Shown here piece by piece: positions 1-5,762 of a stretch of 9,077 nucleotides of DNA (the first letter of the stretch is position 1; every line of letters starts with the position of its first letter). Made by a program: the position numbers and the translations under genes. The stretch comes from ZCTH02-B3 sp036563895 (lineage in GTDB: Bacteria > Bacillota > Bacilli > Paenibacillales > Paenibacillaceae), in NCBI GenBank assembly GCA_036563895.1, contig DATCLN010000072.1, positions 1 to 9,077 of the forward strand. The letters are read 5' to 3'. The notes beneath the pieces are model-generated. The model saw only the letters and a list, made by a program, of their open reading frames with translations, searched no databases and was not told the origin of the DNA.

Positions 1-86
1 CAGAGGTGAGCGCCGATTACGAGGCGGAGTTCATCCAGCAGAACCGCGAGATCCTCGAACAGATCCGTGAGCTCGAAGGGTCCTGA
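1..86 (+). CDS. 3' end of an unidentified plus-strand gene (partial)
   Basis: Reading from base 3, an open frame runs in from outside the window and stops at TGA 84-86. The visible 27 residues include EVSADYEAEFIQQNREILEQ and end in RELEGS. This is a charged, amphipathic, helix-like tail of the kind found at protein C-termini, and about 85 percent of its third codon positions are G or C, matching the real genes here. I do not recognise the family from so short a piece. It is antisense to the end of the methyltransferase frame at 1-494, and both cannot easily be real over this stretch. The plus-strand reading looks better as protein than the opposite one. No U-tailed terminator follows it. It could still be a chance frame, since only 27 codons are visible. 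Confidence 0.4.
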   Translation, partial: EVSADYEAEFIQQNREILEQIRELEGS

Positions 87-494
87 GCCAGGTTCCCGAC
101 CGTGAGCCGCAACAGACTCCTCGCGCTCGTGGTGGTCGCCGCACAAGACGCGCACCCGCCGCTCGTCCCGGAACAGCCGCTTCGCTTCCCGGCACGCTTC
201 GATCCTCCGGTCGGCCAGGATGACGGTGAGCCGTACGCCGTGCCGTTCCGCCCAGCGCAGCAACAGGCGGTTGACGTCGCCGGCGCCGGAGCCGACGTCG
301 AGCACGGAGAGCCGGGCGGGACGCCCCGCCTCCGTCCAGATGCGCCGAACCCCGTAAAGCACGGGCCGGGCCGTCCCAAACAGGCGGTTGAGGCGGCGCA
401 GATGCCGGTACGCTTCCCTGAGCTCCGTTCCGCCGGCGAACCCCGCGTCCATCAGTTCCGGCTCCGCCGCCCGCTCACGGAACCGCCGCAACAT
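1..494 (-). CDS. Class I SAM-dependent methyltransferase, N-terminal part (partial, probably truncated)
   Basis: The ATG at 494-492 has a GGAGG (plus-strand 501-505) 6 bases upstream, so this start is well supported. It lies inside the polyketide synthase gene, overlapping its last 20 bases, which suggests translational coupling. The frame stays open to the left edge (164 codons). The N-terminus has the AEPELMD stretch and a helical HLRRLNRLFG segment that I associate with methyltransferases placed beside type III polyketide synthases. The SAM-binding motif I is LDVGSGAGDV at residues 65-74, an acidic post-I strand is VILADR at 91-96, and VRVLCGD at 114-120 fits the strand before motif II. 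It probably methylates the polyketide product; this role is inferred from position. After residue 120 (about base 135) the translation no longer resembles the fold: the expected LPF-type segment and the motif for the next core strands are absent, and a plus-strand gene tail occupies 3-86. The gene may be cut by a rearrangement or an assembly join. Confidence 0.75.
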   Translation of the reverse strand, partial: MLRRFRERAAEPELMDAGFAGGTELREAYRHLRRLNRLFGTARPVLYGVRRIWTEAGRPARLSVLDVGSGAGDVNRLLLRWAERHGVRLTVILADRRIEACREAKRLFRDERRVRVLCGDHHEREESVAAHGREPGSGPFELTDLFEDLAVLLDELRLVIGAHL

Positions 495-1653
495 CCGCTT
501 CCTCCGGATGAAACGCCGCCTGTTTCGTGCCGGCGGGAATGCATGTCAGCCGCACCATTTCCGCCTGCATGCCGGGTCCGAACGCCAGGGCGATGCCCGG
601 CTCCGCATCCTGCCCCCTGGCCGTGAGTTCCCGCCGGATTTCCTCCAGGACGAACAGAATGGTGACGGACGAAAGATTGCCGTAACGCCGCAGGATGTCG
701 CGGCTCGCCCAGGTTTGGTCGTCGGACAGTCCCATGGCCCGCTGCAGGGCGTCGATGATGCCCCGCCCGCCGGGGTGGATCGCCCACCACCGGGGCGCCT
801 CGCCGCTTCCGGCGAGAAACCGGGCGATCTCCGCGGGGACGTGGCGTTCGATGAGCGAGGGAATCCGCGGCGACAGATACAGGCGAAAGCCGGTGTCGCC
901 CACCCGCCACAGCATCTCGTCCGCCGTGTCCGGCAAGAGCGTCGCGCGGGCCCCGTCCAGCGTGAAAACGCCTCTCCGTTCCTGGCTGGTCCGTCCCACC
1001 ACGCACGCTCCGGCGCCGTCGCCGAACAGGGAAGCGGCGAACAGGTCCTCGCGGCCGGTGGACGGCTGGATGTGGATCGAGCACAGTTCCACGCAAACCG
1101 CCAGCACGGAGGCTCCGGCATTTCCCGCCGCCAGCTCCCGGGCAAGCCGGATCGCCGTCAGGCCGGCCGCGCAGCCCGCGAAGGTGACGGGAAACCGGCT
1201 CACTTCCCCGGAAAGGCCGAGTCCCCGGACCAGCTCAAAATCCAATCCGGGCAGGAAGAAGCCGGTGCAGCTCACCGTGATCAAGTGGGTGACGGCGGAC
1301 GGCGGCGTCCCGCTGTCGCGCAGGGCCCGGCGCGCCGCCTCCAGGGCCAGCGGCACCGATTCCCGCCGGTATACTTCCATGCGCTCCTGCGTGGTCGGAA
1401 TGTCCGGCCGGGTCGATCCCGGCGCGTAGCGGCTGCGTTCCGCCGGTTCCAGCAGGTCCGGCTCGCAGGTGTAGCGCGTCTCCACGCTGGTCTGGCGGAA
1501 AATCCGCCGGACCCATCGCGCCGCGTCCTCGTTGCCGGCCAGATTGGCAAGGCCTTCGGCGATGCGCCGGGCGGCCTCTTCCTGCACCAGGCGATGGGGC
1601 GGCACGGCCGTGCCGATGCCCAGGATGGCGATGTCGGAGTTCGGTTTGTCCAT
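475..1653 (-). CDS. Type III polyketide synthase (chalcone/stilbene synthase superfamily)
   Basis: This 392-residue protein has the usual length of the family. The catalytic triad is visible: Cys161 in FAGCAAGLTAIRLA, His293 in AIHPGGRGIIDAL and Asn326 in RYGNLSSVTILFVLEE. The C-terminal family loop is FGPGMQAE at 358-364. An N-terminal thiolase-like strand reads ILGIGTAVPPHR. Such enzymes are soluble homodimers that extend an acyl-CoA starter with malonyl-CoA and cyclise the chain; the bacterial relatives typically make alkylpyrones, alkylresorcinols or naphthalene products. The starter cannot be read from sequence. The start is ATG 1653-1651, with GAGG (plus 1662-1665) 8 bases upstream. The last 20 bases overlap the methyltransferase, so the two form an operon. 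The upstream 164-base gap to exoA contains an AT-rich patch, so the gene may have its own promoter. The plant-type name would be wrong for function; I am sure of the superfamily and unsure of the product. Confidence 0.95.
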   Translation of the reverse strand: MDKPNSDIAILGIGTAVPPHRLVQEEAARRIAEGLANLAGNEDAARWVRRIFRQTSVETRYTCEPDLLEPAERSRYAPGSTRPDIPTTQERMEVYRRESVPLALEAARRALRDSGTPPSAVTHLITVSCTGFFLPGLDFELVRGLGLSGEVSRFPVTFAGCAAGLTAIRLARELAAGNAGASVLAVCVELCSIHIQPSTGREDLFAASLFGDGAGACVVGRTSQERRGVFTLDGARATLLPDTADEMLWRVGDTGFRLYLSPRIPSLIERHVPAEIARFLAGSGEAPRWWAIHPGGRGIIDALQRAMGLSDDQTWASRDILRRYGNLSSVTILFVLEEIRRELTARGQDAEPGIALAFGPGMQAEMVRLTCIPAGTKQAAFHPEEADVAAVP

Positions 1654-1674
1654 CGGGTCCGCCTCGTTTCGTGC

Positions 1675-1680
1675 ATTTTA
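1675..1680 (-). promoter_or_regulatory. Candidate -10 element upstream of the polyketide synthase
   Basis: On the minus strand the hexamer TAAAAT lies 21 bases before the PKS start codon, inside an AT-rich patch (plus 1675-1722) that stands out from GC-rich surroundings. No good -35 hexamer lies 16-18 bases upstream of it, so the call is weak. The patch also holds a minus-strand GGGAGGT followed by A/T-rich sequence that has no start codon at proper spacing. Confidence 0.25.
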
Positions 1681-1765
1681 CGGGGTTAATTTTTTACCTC
1701 CCTTATTATTTCTTTCCTGCGCACAAAACTTGCACCCCCCGATGGACGGTCTGCGAGTATGGCTT

Positions 1766-1812
1766 GCGGAACAGAGAGGCCAGCCGTGCGGCCTCCGGCA
1801 TTGCGGTTCCGC
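1766..1812 (-). terminator. Nested inverted repeat just after exoA
   Basis: Read on the minus strand, six bases beyond the exoA stop codon, an outer pair of 7-base arms (GCGGAAC / GTTCCGC, plus 1806-1812 and 1766-1772) encloses an inner pair of 6-base arms (GAGGCC / GGCCTC, plus 1790-1795 and 1776-1781) with an 8-base loop. The unpaired stretches between the stems are 10 and 3 bases. No U-run follows, so this is not a classical intrinsic terminator. It could stabilise or partly end the exoA message. The rest of the 1654-1817 gap shows only the AT-rich PKS upstream patch. Confidence 0.35.
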
Positions 1813-1817
1813 CCGGT

Positions 1818-2639
1818 TCAACCGGATTCGTCCCGGGATTCCGATCCGCTCCGCCGGACCGGATCGTCTGTATCCGGAAACCGCGCTTCGTCCAGTTCCA
1901 GCACCACGGGGCAGTGGTCGCTCCCCATGACCTCGCTGTGGATGTCCGCCGCGGCCAGGGCGGGACACAGGCGCCTTGAAATCAGGAAATAGTCGATGCG
2001 CCAGCCGACGTTGCGGGCGCGCACGCCGGGCATGGGCGACCACCAGGTGTAGGCGTCGGTGCGGTCGGGGTACAGATAGCGGAACGTGTCCACGAACCCC
2101 GCCTCGAGCAGACGGGTCATTTTTTCCCGCTCTTCCGGCGTGAAGCCGTGGTTGCCCACGTTTGCCTTCGGGTTTTTCAGGTCGATCTCCCGGTGCGCCA
2201 CGTTCATGTCGCCGCAGGCGACGACGGGCTTGCGGGCGTCCAGTCCCTTGAGATACTCGCGGAAGCGGTCTTCCCATTCCATGCGGTAGGGGAGCCGGGA
2301 CAGGTCGCGCCGGGCGTTGGGGGTGTAGACGTTGACGAGAAAAAAGGCCTCGAATTCCAGCGTGATGATCCGGCCCTCGCGCTCGAGATCCACTTCTTCG
2401 CCGAAACTTGCCGCCAGCGGTTTCCGCTTCGTGAACACGGCGGTGCCGGAGTAGCCCTTGCGCTCCGCGTGGTTCCAATAGGCTTCATATTCTTCGCCGA
2501 GCTCCGGCCACAGCATGTCTTCCTGCAGCTTGGTTTCCTGAACGCAGAAAATGTCCGCGTCCACCCGGCGGAAATAATCCCAGAAGCCCTTTTTCACCAC
2601 GGCCCGGAATCCGTTCACGTTCCATGAAACAAATTTCAT
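1818..2639 (-). CDS. exoA: ExoA-type exodeoxyribonuclease III / AP endonuclease
   Basis: This 273-residue protein belongs to the exonuclease-endonuclease-phosphatase superfamily and most resembles the ExoA/Xth branch. Motifs appear in order: WNVNGFRA (6-13), CVQETKLQ with metal-binding Glu35, VYTPNA (104-109), GDMNVAHREIDLKNPKANVG (143-162) with Asp144 and Asn146, WRIDYFLIS (213-221) and the terminal catalytic SDHCPV (240-245) with Asp241-His242. The enzyme nicks DNA 5' to abasic sites with Mg2+ and acts in the cytoplasm in base-excision repair. The start at ATG 2639-2637 is chosen because an AAAGGAG (plus 2647-2653) lies 7 bases upstream; an ATG two codons earlier would be only one base from it. 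The protein carries about 25 residues past the normal end of the fold, polar and low in complexity (SGSESRDESG at the tip). It lies between the PKS and SDR genes on the same strand, probably as a separate transcription unit. Confidence 0.96.
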   Translation of the reverse strand: MKFVSWNVNGFRAVVKKGFWDYFRRVDADIFCVQETKLQEDMLWPELGEEYEAYWNHAERKGYSGTAVFTKRKPLAASFGEEVDLEREGRIITLEFEAFFLVNVYTPNARRDLSRLPYRMEWEDRFREYLKGLDARKPVVACGDMNVAHREIDLKNPKANVGNHGFTPEEREKMTRLLEAGFVDTFRYLYPDRTDAYTWWSPMPGVRARNVGWRIDYFLISRRLCPALAAADIHSEVMGSDHCPVVLELDEARFPDTDDPVRRSGSESRDESG

Positions 2640-2719
2640 CAACATGCTCCTTTCCGTACGGTCCGCCAATTACTTCTCCGCCCCTCGCCGTGTTTTCCTT
2701 CTTTTCGCCCAAATGAAAC

Positions 2720-2757
2720 GCCCTTGCCACCCGCCTTTCGGGGCGGGCGACAAGGGC
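2720..2757 (-). terminator. Intrinsic terminator after the SDR gene
   Basis: On the minus strand, 16-base arms pair completely (14 Watson-Crick pairs plus two G-U wobbles) around the 6-base loop CCGAAA. The exit side is followed by GTTTCATTT, a modest U-rich tail. It lies about 95 bases past the SDR stop codon and before exoA, so it most likely ends the SDR message. A smaller 7-bp GC hairpin (near 2763-2780) sits between it and the gene. Apart from these hairpins and the exoA ribosome-binding site, I see no gene in 2640-2851. Confidence 0.7.
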
Positions 2758-2851
2758 CGGATGCCGCCGCTCGGCGGCAAGGACAACGCACCGGTTTCAC
2801 GGGGTGCGGGCGCGGCAGCTCCGGTTTCGGCGGCACCGCCGGCTCTGCGGC

Positions 2852-3610
2852 TCAGTACGCCGTCCAGCCGGCGTCGGCCACGATCACCGCGCCGTTGACG
2901 AAGCTGGCGTCGTCGGAGGCGAGGAACAGCGCCACCGCGGCGATTTCTTCCGGTTTCCCCGTCCGCGGATTGGTGGCCATGCCCTTCATCGCCTTTTCCA
3001 GGCCGAATTGGCTGGGCGTCGCGCTGCCCAAGCCGATGTTCGTTTCCACGCCGCCGGGCGCGATGGCATTGCAGCGGATGCCCAGGTCGGCGTATTGGAA
3101 GGCGACGTTGCGGGTCAGCCCGACCAGCGCGTGCTTCGACGCGGTGTAGGCCGCTCCCGCGCGCGATCCTTGCAGACCGCCGATGGACGCGATGTTGATG
3201 ATGACGCCTTTTCTTTTTTCCATGAAAATCGGCAGCGCCTTGCGGATCGCCCGCATCGGGCCTGTGGTGTTGACGGCGATCACGCGCTCCCACAGCTGGT
3301 CCGTCAGCTCGTGGGCGGGCGTCATGCCGTCCATGATGCCGGCGTTGTTGACGAGGATGTCCAGCGTGCCGTAGGTCTTGACCGCGGTGTCGATCATCCG
3401 CTGCACGTCTTCTTCCTTGGACACGTCCGCCACTACGAGCGTCGCGGCGCCGCCGGCGCCTGTGATCATGTCGACGGTCTCTTTGGCCGTTTGCTCCACG
3501 TAGTCGGACACGACCACCTTGGCGCCTTCTTTGGCGAACAGTTTCGCGATTTCCCGTCCCATGCCCGAACCTGCGCCTGTTACCACCGCAACCTTGCCTT
3601 CAAGTTTCAT
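2852..3610 (-). CDS. Short-chain dehydrogenase/reductase (classical SDR, FabG-like)
   Basis: This 252-residue protein has all the classical SDR landmarks: the dinucleotide-binding TGAGSGMG at 11-18, Asp36 at the end of the second strand (SDYVE), which usually favours NAD(H) over NADP(H), ADV at 61-63, NNAG at 88-91, and the catalytic Asn114, Ser142, Tyr155 and Lys159 (YTASK). The PGGVETN segment after strand 6 is also typical. It is a soluble NAD-dependent oxidoreductase. The substrate cannot be told: FabG, glucose dehydrogenase and many alcohol dehydrogenases share this pattern. The start at ATG 3610-3608 is fixed by a full GGAGGT (plus 3618-3623) 7 bases upstream. It is transcribed away from the glycosyltransferase operon across a shared control region and ends at its own terminator, so it is probably a single-gene unit with no proven link to the PKS. 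Confidence 0.95.
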   Translation of the reverse strand: MKLEGKVAVVTGAGSGMGREIAKLFAKEGAKVVVSDYVEQTAKETVDMITGAGGAATLVVADVSKEEDVQRMIDTAVKTYGTLDILVNNAGIMDGMTPAHELTDQLWERVIAVNTTGPMRAIRKALPIFMEKRKGVIINIASIGGLQGSRAGAAYTASKHALVGLTRNVAFQYADLGIRCNAIAPGGVETNIGLGSATPSQFGLEKAMKGMATNPRTGKPEEIAAVALFLASDDASFVNGAVIVADAGWTAY

Positions 3611-3671
3611 GGGGATGACCTCCGTTTTGCGTTGTTTTGTCCTTCGGATATTCTGGCTGATTCCATTTTTT

Positions 3672-3677
3672 ATCATA
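3672..3677 (-). promoter_or_regulatory. Candidate -10 element for the SDR gene
   Basis: On the minus strand the hexamer TATGAT (5 of 6 to the sigma-A -10 consensus) lies about 60 bases before the SDR start, followed by an A-run. The region 17-19 bases upstream holds only poor -35 matches (TTACGG at 19, ACGGTT at 17), so only the -10 is claimed. Confidence 0.35.
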
Positions 3678-3716
3678 CCGCACCTCGGCGGAAAAACCGT
3701 AACCAAAATCACAGCG

Positions 3717-3744
3717 GAAAGGAAAGGAAACGGGAAGGGAAGGG
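3717..3744 (+). repeat. Polypurine tract in the divergent control region
   Basis: A nearly uninterrupted run of G and A (only one C) made of repeated GGAAA and GGGAA units lies midway between the SDR and the glycosyltransferase. Nothing shows a function. It separates the two divergent promoter candidates. Confidence 0.4.
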
Positions 3745-3746
3745 TG

Positions 3747-3775
3747 TTCTCGGAAAATATTGCATCTGGTAAAAT
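3747..3775 (+). promoter_or_regulatory. Candidate extended -10 promoter for the glycosyltransferase-acyltransferase operon
   Basis: TAAAAT at 3770-3775 matches the sigma-A -10 consensus at five of six positions and is preceded by TG one base away (TGGTAAAAT), the extended -10 form. The -35 at 17 bases' distance (TTCTCG, 3747-3752) is poor, which extended -10 promoters tolerate. Transcription would start near 3782 and give a leader of about 115 bases. A second, weaker possibility uses TTGCAT at 3760-3765 as -35 with TAACAA at 3782-3787. Confidence 0.45.
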
Positions 3776-3799
3776 AGCATGTAACAAAAATGACAAATT

Positions 3800-3813
3800 T
3801 GAAAACGTTTATA
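3800..3813 (+). promoter_or_regulatory. cre-like operator (CcpA site candidate)
   Basis: TGAAAACGTTTATA matches the Bacillus cre consensus TGWAANCGNTNWCA at 13 of 14 positions; only the C near the end is a T. It lies just downstream of the start site predicted from the 3770-3775 promoter, a position from which CcpA would repress. This suggests carbon catabolite repression of the glycosyltransferase operon. Evidence is sequence match only. Confidence 0.45.
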
Positions 3814-3896
3814 GTTTTTTCGTCCCGGGGACCGGCAATCCAGTATCGAGTCTTGCACTTCATCATCGGGAGATGGGAAATGTGGAGATGATGGCG

Positions 3897-5012
3897 ATGC
3901 TTGGTGTGGCGGTTGGTGTCGTGATGGCGGTCGGCCTTCTGAGCGGTTGGCGGCTGTTCCGGAAAAACACCCTGGACGTCCGGGCCGAAGCCGTCAGCGA
4001 CCGGGAAAAGGGGGGCCGCAAGCTGTCGGTGATCATCCCCGCCCGGAACGAAGCGCACAATCTGCCCCACCTGCTGGAATCGCTGCGTGCCCAGACGATG
4101 CAGCCGGACGAAATCGTGGTCGTGGACGACGCGTCGGAAGACGGAACCGGCGAAGTGGCTTCGCGGTACGGCGTCACGGTCATCCGCAACGACGAGGTGC
4201 CCTGGGGCTGGACGGGCAAGAACTGGGCCCTGTGGAACGGATTCCGGCATGCCACCGGCGACCTGCTGCTGTTCCTGGACGCCGACGTCCGGATGGCGCC
4301 GGGCGCGCTGGCGTCGCTGGTCGCGGCGAGGGACCGCGCCGGCGGCGTCGTTTCCGTGGTGCCGTTCCATGAGGCCCGCAGATTCCATGAAAAGCTGCTT
4401 CTGACGGTCAACCTGCTGGGCATGTTCGCGTTCACGTCGCCGCACGAAAACGACAATCCCCGCAAGGGATTGTACGGTTCCTGCATCCTGACCACGCGGG
4501 AAGATTACGAAAAAATCAACGGACACGCCAGCATTCGTTCCGAGGTGACGGACGACCTGTCGCTGGGCGGAAAGTACATGGAGGCCGGAATCCCGGTGAC
4601 CAATTTCCTGGGCGCCGGGCTTATCTCCTTCCGCATGTATCCCCGCGGCATCCGCAGCGCGATGCAGGGGCTGGCCAAGAGCGCCGCGCTCAGCATGGTC
4701 CTCCTGCGGCGGGAAACGGTCTGGCTGTGCGCGTGCTGGATGATCGGCCTCGTGCTGTCCGAACTGTCCCTTTTGCTCCTGAACACGCCGGTCGGTCTGC
4801 CGCTTCTGGCCGGCTACGTTCTGTACACGGCGCAGATTTTCCATCTGGCCCGTTACTGCGGCCGGTTCGGCATCATTCTGCCGGTGCTGCATCCGCTGTC
4901 CGTCCTGTTTTTCCTGGCCGTCCTGGTGTATTCGTTCTGGCAGACGGCCGTTGTCGGCAGCGTAACCTGGAAGGGAAGGCAGATTCCCGTGAAGGGCGGT
5001 CGGGAAGCATGA
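3897..5012 (+). CDS. Membrane-anchored family 2 glycosyltransferase (diaponeurosporenoate glycosyltransferase-like)
   Basis: This is about 371 residues from the ATG at 3897. An N-terminal membrane segment (about 2-17) is followed by a GT-A domain: LSVIIPARNEAHNL (43-56), EIVVVDDASEDGT (72-84), WTGKNWALWNGF (105-116), the metal and nucleotide-sugar DxD as LDADV (127-131), and TDDLSLGG (218-225) with the probable catalytic acid. Three hydrophobic stretches near 275-295, 300-315 and 325-353 end the protein, closing with TWKGRQ. The fold transfers a sugar from a nucleotide donor to a lipid-type acceptor at the cytoplasmic face. Resemblance is to the CrtQ-like branch acting on carotenoid acids and similar lipids; the acceptor here is unknown. 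The start is uncertain: GGAG at 3884-3887 sits 9 bases before 3897, whereas ATG 3873, GTG 3882 and ATGs at 3888 and 3891 are in frame but mostly less well spaced. It overlaps the acyltransferase by 4 bases, as an operon. Confidence 0.9.
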   Translation: MLGVAVGVVMAVGLLSGWRLFRKNTLDVRAEAVSDREKGGRKLSVIIPARNEAHNLPHLLESLRAQTMQPDEIVVVDDASEDGTGEVASRYGVTVIRNDEVPWGWTGKNWALWNGFRHATGDLLLFLDADVRMAPGALASLVAARDRAGGVVSVVPFHEARRFHEKLLLTVNLLGMFAFTSPHENDNPRKGLYGSCILTTREDYEKINGHASIRSEVTDDLSLGGKYMEAGIPVTNFLGAGLISFRMYPRGIRSAMQGLAKSAALSMVLLRRETVWLCACWMIGLVLSELSLLLLNTPVGLPLLAGYVLYTAQIFHLARYCGRFGIILPVLHPLSVLFFLAVLVYSFWQTAVVGSVTWKGRQIPVKGGREA

Positions 5013-5635
5013 CGCTGCTGCTGCTGGTGGCCATCGGCTACCTGTCGGGATCGGTCATGTACGCCCACCTGCTCGGCCGGCTGGTGCGGATCGACCTGCT
5101 GGCGGCGGGGGACGGCAACCCGGGCGCGGTCAATCTGTGGCGGAACGCCGGCTATCGGTACGGCCTCGCCGCGGTGGTCCTCGATTTCATGAAGGGATAC
5201 GTGCCCGTGGCGCTGTTCTTGCAGGCGGGCCTGGTCCGGACGGACGATCCGGCGGTCGTGGCGGTGGCCGCCGCGCCGGTGGCCGGGCATCTGTTTTCTC
5301 CGTTTCTCCAGTTCCGGGGCGGCAAGGGCATCGCCGTGACCTTTGGCGTCTGGAGCGCGCTCACGCACTTCGAGGTGTCCCTCGTCTACGCCGTCATTCT
5401 GGCCCTGCTCAAGCTGGCGGACCGGAAGTTCGTGCACGGCCGGATCCCGACCCCCGAGTCGAACGCCTTCCAGGTCGTCTTCGGACTCCTGGTCGTGTCG
5501 GCGTGGCTGTACGAGCGGTCGTTCCCGGGCCCGATCCTCTGGTTCTGGTGCGTCAATCTGCTGCTTTTGGCGTGGGCGCACAGGGAGAGGCTCTATCTGT
5601 TTTACAAGGCGGTCGGCAAGTGGATAAATTCCTGA
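5009..5635 (+). CDS. PlsY-like glycerol-3-phosphate acyltransferase family protein (divergent)
   Basis: This 208-residue integral membrane protein starts at ATG 5009, sharing ATGA with the glycosyltransferase stop, a classic translational-coupling overlap. Family motifs are present: YLSGSV (11-16), GDGNPGAVNLWRNAG (34-48), LDFMKGYVPV (58-67), GH (93-94) and FRGGKGIAVTFGV (102-114). PlsY enzymes move an acyl group from acyl phosphate to glycerol 3-phosphate. The C-terminal third departs from housekeeping PlsY: the usual last conserved region is replaced by LADRKFVHGRIPTPES and a further hydrophobic stretch ending WAHRERLYLF. With the upstream glycosyltransferase, the likely role is to acylate a glycolipid rather than to make phosphatidic acid; this is inference. 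In Firmicute carotenoid clusters a glycosyltransferase and an acyltransferase also act in sequence. I am confident of the family and not of the acceptor. Confidence 0.88.
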   Translation: MTLLLLVAIGYLSGSVMYAHLLGRLVRIDLLAAGDGNPGAVNLWRNAGYRYGLAAVVLDFMKGYVPVALFLQAGLVRTDDPAVVAVAAAPVAGHLFSPFLQFRGGKGIAVTFGVWSALTHFEVSLVYAVILALLKLADRKFVHGRIPTPESNAFQVVFGLLVVSAWLYERSFPGPILWFWCVNLLLLAWAHRERLYLFYKAVGKWINS

Positions 5636-5650
5636 AGGGCGGGACGGCAA

Positions 5651-5710
5651 CTGCGGCAAAAGGGCCATCATTTTCTCGTTTTCATGGCCGTTTCGGCAGA
5701 AAATTTTTTT
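5651..5710 (+). terminator. Intrinsic terminator after the acyltransferase gene
   Basis: An imperfect hairpin begins 15 bases after the stop codon: outer arms CTGC/GCAG, a short AAA/TTT pairing and an inner GGCCAT/ATGGCC stem, separated by small internal loops, with a 15-base loop. It is followed by AAAA and then seven T. The stem is not perfect, so moderate confidence. The rest of the gap up to 5763 holds the hydrolase ribosome-binding site and only a weak promoter candidate (TTGGAA at 5719-5724 with TAGAAA at 5743-5748). Confidence 0.5.
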
Positions 5711-5762
5711 CCGTCCGCTTGGAATCGCACAGATTTTTCCAATAGAAACGGGAGGAGAAACC

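Noticed and set aside
388..1689. 433-codon open frame on the plus strand opposite the polyketide synthase
   Set aside because: It is opposite a gene with an intact Cys-His-Asn triad; its product is Arg/Gly/Pro-rich without motifs.
2852..3796. Longer SDR reading with a start at 3796
   Set aside because: The extra 62 residues would cross the AT-rich control region; the full GGAGGT 7 bases before ATG 3610 and the usual SDR N-terminus settle the shorter form.
3519..3896. Longer glycosyltransferase reading with a start at 3519 inside the SDR gene
   Set aside because: It would translate the divergent promoter region and antisense SDR codons; the membrane segment and GT domain begin only after 3897.
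3600..4892. 430-codon open frame on the minus strand opposite the glycosyltransferase
   Set aside because: It crosses the divergent promoter region and mirrors a gene with all GT family 2 motifs; no Shine-Dalgarno and no family resemblance.
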